NCBI GenBank assembly: GCA_002354635.1
Contig: DELZ01000002.1
Coordinates: 62,001 to 126,000, forward strand
Length of the DNA: 64,000 nucleotides
DNA from: Sphingomonadales bacterium UBA2683
GTDB taxonomy: Bacteria; Pseudomonadota; Alphaproteobacteria; Sphingomonadales; Sphingomonadaceae
Direction of reading: 5' to 3'
Shown here: in pieces, positions 61,911-64,000 of the stretch
Position numbering within the stretch: position 1 is the first letter of the stretch
Layout of the letters: every line of letters starts with the position of its first letter
Notes under the pieces: model-generated
Told to the model about the DNA's origin: nothing
The model's input: only the letters and a program-made list of their open reading frames with translations
Database searches by the model: none
Program-made: the position numbers and the translations under genes

Positions 61911-62069
61911 ATGAATATCAGCGACTATCTCGATCAGGTGCGGGCCAAATATGCCAGCGGGCAGAGGGCGCGAGCCCTTGGTGAGGTTGGTAAGATGATA
62001 TTATTAGCAGCGGTCGCAGAGATAGTGTTTACAATCGCGCCTTGTCCGCCGCTATCCCGTCCGCTTTAA
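61911..62069 (+). pseudogene. Possible truncated restriction-modification methylase N-terminus
   Basis: A 52-codon frame begins MNISDYLDQVRAKYASGQ and then loses resemblance to any domain (RARALGEVGKMILL...). The opening matches, from memory, the start of N6-adenine/type ISP restriction-modification proteins (YL--VR--YASG-ATEHSYR). The likely reading is a gene cut after about 18 codons by deletion. I cannot confirm it without a search. It lies 270 bp from the HNH endonuclease region. Confidence 0.4.
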
Positions 62070-62129
62070 TGCGGAAACACATTTTCTAGCGGCGGGTACG
62101 CATAGGGATTGGCTTATCTGTAATCTATC

Positions 62130-62336
62130 TTACCAATTAATCGCTTCCCTCAATTTCCATTGTTTGTCGCGTTCCGTTTTCTCGAGAAGTGACGATCGGT
62201 ATCTGTCCGTGTGAGCACAGTGATCATTCCAAAATTCGGAATGACAACGAGATGCTATCTTTTCGTCTTTCGTTTCGAGGAACTTTCTCGCAATAATGCG
62301 ACGTCCGCCAATTTCTCGTATACGAATTTGGTACAT
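62130..62336 (-). CDS. Small ORF coupled to HNH endonuclease
   Basis: 68 aa (MYQIRIREIGGRRIIARKF ... KLREAINW), basic with predicted helices. The ATG lies 2 bp after the TAG stop of the HNH gene, so re-initiation or coupling is likely. It is AT-rich like its neighbour, which fits a joint import. No known family. Could be a DNA-binding accessory or immunity-like factor, but this is inference. Confidence 0.55.
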   Translation of the reverse strand: MYQIRIREIGGRRIIARKFLETKDEKIASRCHSEFWNDHCAHTDRYRSSLLEKTERDKQWKLREAINW

Positions 62337-62338
62337 TG

Positions 62339-63118
62339 CTATGCCGCCTGTCTGTCAAAAAAGTCATTGTGCCAATCGATGAACGCGGGTTTTGGATTGA
62401 AACGATCTGGTTCCGCCATCTTACGCTCGTGATAGGGCTCAAAATATGCGCGCGTTTCAAGATCGGGGTGTCTTAGTAGTGTTCTTGAAATTTTGACCTC
62501 TAAGTCGCGATTTATCGTTAGCAAACCTTTGTCGAACGCTTTGTCGAATGTGGCGGATAGCGCCAATCCGTTTTCAGGATTAAGGCGATTAGCGATATCA
62601 TCCTTCCAAGGTATGATGTGGCTAGCGACCAAAAGCCTTGGTTCCGCTATGCCCGTGATACAGCATCGGTCCTTATAATTGGCCATCACCGCTTTACGGA
62701 AAAAATCTTGGCCGCGCCGTTGCTCTACAAAAGACTCTGCAGTCGTCGGTTCGTTTGGATCGCGCAATCTATAGTCGGATTTAGATTCTCGTAAAGTGGG
62801 TGGCGAGTCTGCATCTTGGATGAGCAAGCTTATTTTTTCTGCTTGTTCTGCCAGAACGGCCCAGTCTGAGCTAAAGCGCGCCCAGACAGATTCATCAAGT
62901 TTGGAATAGTTTTGAAGTCCGACGCGACCACTAGATAGTATCTTCGGATTTAATCCAGCGAGGTTTAGCATTTTCATTCCGACGGAAGCAGGAGTTCGAT
63001 CAAGAGCATGTGCTAGCGCAACAATATCTGGATTGCTGCCGTGAATTCTTCCAAATGGAGTCTGAAGATACAAGCTCAGAGCGAGCAGCGTTTCCTCTTC
63101 TGTCCATTTTTTTGCCAT
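62339..63118 (-). CDS. HNH endonuclease (COG3440-like restriction endonuclease)
   Basis: 259 aa. The N-terminal half has a SANT/Myb-like region, WTEEETLLALSLYLQTPFGR then SNPDIVALAHAL-RTPASVGMKMLN, as in predicted restriction endonucleases of COG3440. The C-terminal HNH domain is CCITGIAEPRLLVASHIIPW then NPENGLALSATFDKAFDKG, with catalytic His in SHIIPW and Asn in NPENG. It probably cuts foreign DNA. Low GC and codon use differ from neighbours, so it was likely acquired. A palindrome precedes the start. Confidence 0.85.
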   Translation of the reverse strand: MAKKWTEEETLLALSLYLQTPFGRIHGSNPDIVALAHALDRTPASVGMKMLNLAGLNPKILSSGRVGLQNYSKLDESVWARFSSDWAVLAEQAEKISLLIQDADSPPTLRESKSDYRLRDPNEPTTAESFVEQRRGQDFFRKAVMANYKDRCCITGIAEPRLLVASHIIPWKDDIANRLNPENGLALSATFDKAFDKGLLTINRDLEVKISRTLLRHPDLETRAYFEPYHERKMAEPDRFNPKPAFIDWHNDFFDRQAA

Positions 63119-63125
63119 GTTGCAC

Positions 63126-63137
63126 TATATGCATATA
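63126..63137. promoter_or_regulatory. Palindrome TATATGCATATA before HNH gene
   Basis: A perfect 12-bp palindrome 8 bp upstream of the HNH start codon, where a -10 element or operator would lie. It could bind a small autorepressor, for instance the coupled 68-aa protein. Confidence 0.35.
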
Positions 63138-63184
63138 ATACAACAAATCTACGCCTCAATTGGTGCGACATTTGGCGGTGATTT

Positions 63185-63307
63185 ATGAGCTTCACTACGA
63201 GCGGTAGGCCGAGATTATCGCGTGCTGACTTCGACCGTAGTCGAGTTCATGTAAAAGCTTCTGAAGCTCACGGGATCATGCAGGAAATCAACCTCCCGCT
63301 AGACTGA
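63185..63307 (+). CDS. Very short ORF, doubtful
   Basis: 40 codons from ATG 63185 (MSFTTSGRPRLSRADFDRSR ... NLPLD) divergent from the HNH gene. GGCGGTGATTT could be a weak ribosome site. There is no motif or relative I recognise; it may be the relic of a larger gene. Reported mainly to fill the gap before the repeat. Confidence 0.2.
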   Translation: MSFTTSGRPRLSRADFDRSRVHVKASEAHGIMQEINLPLD

Positions 63308-63318
63308 CCACTAATTTT

Positions 63319-63493
63319 CCTCCCTGCCGCGCAGCGGTGGGGAGGGGGACCATCCGCAGGATGGTGGAGGGGGTGGTGAGGCCTGGCGCGGGCCTCCGGG
63401 TGTCGGGCGAATCTTGAAGGGTTGTTCTTGCCGCAGCCGCCCCTCCGTCGCGCCTTCGGCGCGCCACCTCCCCACCGCTGCGCGACAGGGAGG
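63319..63493. repeat. REP-like repeat, two inverted arms (longest copy)
   Basis: Left arm starts CCTCCCTGCCGCGCAGCGG (63319-63345 stem); right arm contains CGCGCC-ttc-GGCGCG-like bases at 63450-63464 and ends GACAGGGAGG at 63493. The arms face each other with about 70 bp between them, as in the element at 306-432. It forms the right border of the AT-richer patch. Confidence 0.8.
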
Positions 63494-63841
63494 ATGTTGG
63501 CGAATCCAACATCCTTTCCTACAGTCCCCGGCCTGTGGCATATTCCACCCTGGCTCTTTGACAATCGAATCCGGGCCCGGGACGGCTTTCCCGGCGAATG
63601 CTCTTGTGTGCGGCATTTTCTGTTCAGCCAGGCCTTCTGAAAGCTGAACAGCTTCGCCGCTCGCGGGTCAATAAGGTGGTGAAGTTGCCACTTTGATCGG
63701 GGAAAGGCGTTTCTCCTTTTAACACTGTAAAGTCTGTCAAGAAAAGGTCCGGCACAAGGCTGGACGTGGCGTGCGATAGCCCCGCCCCCGCCGCCGTCGT
63801 TTCCTGCTGACAAGCCTGCACGCCCCTGCTAACGGGCGCGC
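63494..63841. other. Upstream region of lepA, no gene seen
   Basis: 348 bp with no convincing reading frame, tRNA or repeat beyond the preceding REP-like unit. The lepA promoter is expected in the right part. GC-rich near the start codon. Confidence 0.4.
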
Positions 63842-64000
63842 ATGACCGAACGTTCCCATATCCGCAATTTCGCCATCATCGCCCATATCGATCATGGCAA
63901 ATCGACCCTTGCCGACCGGCTGATCCAGCAGACCGGCGGGCTGACCGAGCGCGAGATGAGCGAGCAGGTGCTCGACAATATGGATATCGAGAAAGAGCGC
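63842..64000 (+). CDS. lepA: Elongation factor 4 (LepA), N-terminal part
   Basis: 53 codons reach the window edge. MTERSHIRNFAIIAHIDHGK then STLADRLIQ carries the G1 motif AHIDHGKS, and DNMDIEKER leads into the RGITI switch region that lies outside. LepA is a translational GTPase that back-translocates or rescues stalled ribosomes. Start ATG 63842 is the usual one. Confidence 0.95.
   Translation, partial: MTERSHIRNFAIIAHIDHGKSTLADRLIQQTGGLTEREMSEQVLDNMDIEKER

Noticed and set aside
63185..63307. Reading the 40-codon ORF as an antitoxin or small regulator
   Set aside because: Too short and without motif or a toxin partner; kept only as a low-confidence ORF.
1..64000. CRISPR arrays, rRNA operons, integrases or complete transposases
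   Set aside because: No regularly spaced direct repeats, no rRNA-like sequence and no transposase or integrase motifs were found.

Overview
The window looks like chromosomal DNA of an alphaproteobacterium of the order Sphingomonadales (Sphingopyxis / Sphingorhabdus / Parasphingorhabdus-like). This is inferred from gene content: a DUF3297 protein, a RoxA-type uL16 hydroxylase, an isocitrate lyase of the long (~530 aa) class, a divergent rne / amidase-PBP1A block, small sphingomonad membrane proteins, a TonB-receptor/Rieske/SnoaL catabolic region and GC-rich REP-like intergenic repeats. Coding density is high, many neighbours overlap by ATGA or share stop codons, and GC content is high except in one AT-richer patch near 61.9-63.2 kb. 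No rRNA, CRISPR array, phage or complete insertion sequence was seen; there is one tRNA (Gln, CTG).

Layout. 1-4.4 kb: a truncated SnoaL-like gene, a REP-like repeat, a small DNA-binding-like protein, two small membrane proteins, then a minus-strand S41 protease / globin-like / cupin operon. 4.4-6.9 kb: isocitrate lyase with a good terminator and palindromes upstream. 6.8-9 kb: a 50-aa membrane protein, a DoxX / two-TM channel pair, a lipoprotein and a cold-shock protein. 9-19.3 kb: translation and repair genes (roxA, rluE, ung), a hydrolase whose best start is AUA, a KAS III-like synthase set, a five-gene DUF3297 / membrane protein / SDR / crotonase / VOC operon and an outer-membrane barrel. 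19.3-28.3 kb: typA, a bile-acid:sodium-symporter-like transporter, the YbbP/YbbA ABC pair divergent from a TesA-like lipase, and telA with a membrane partner.

28.4-39.6 kb is a catabolic island: AhpD-like protein, P450, NmrA-like reductase, two Rieske oxygenase alpha subunits, three paralogous SnoaL/LinA/BaiE-fold proteins sharing an Asp-His pair at identical 45-residue spacing, a TonB receptor and a LuxR regulator without a LuxI. No ferredoxin or reductase for the oxygenases is present. I think this is the best candidate for an undescribed pathway; the substrate cannot be read from the sequence, though a polycyclic or steroid-like compound is a reasonable guess.

39.8-61.7 kb: tRNA-Gln, a decayed SOS-peptidase (yedK) pseudogene, ppx/gppA-rlmE, a DsbA-like thiol oxidoreductase, an M48 chaperone-protease, rne with a structured leader, amidase and PBP1A, a GNAT enzyme, a phosphate locus (pstS, phoU, OprP-like porin, with Pho-box-like sites but no pstCAB), a winged-helix/TPR regulator divergent from a secreted protein, and MFS and APC transporters. 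61.7-63.5 kb: an AT-richer patch bracketed by two REP-like repeats, holding what may be a truncated restriction-modification gene start, an HNH endonuclease and a small coupled ORF; this looks like a degraded or exchanged defence locus. The window ends inside lepA.
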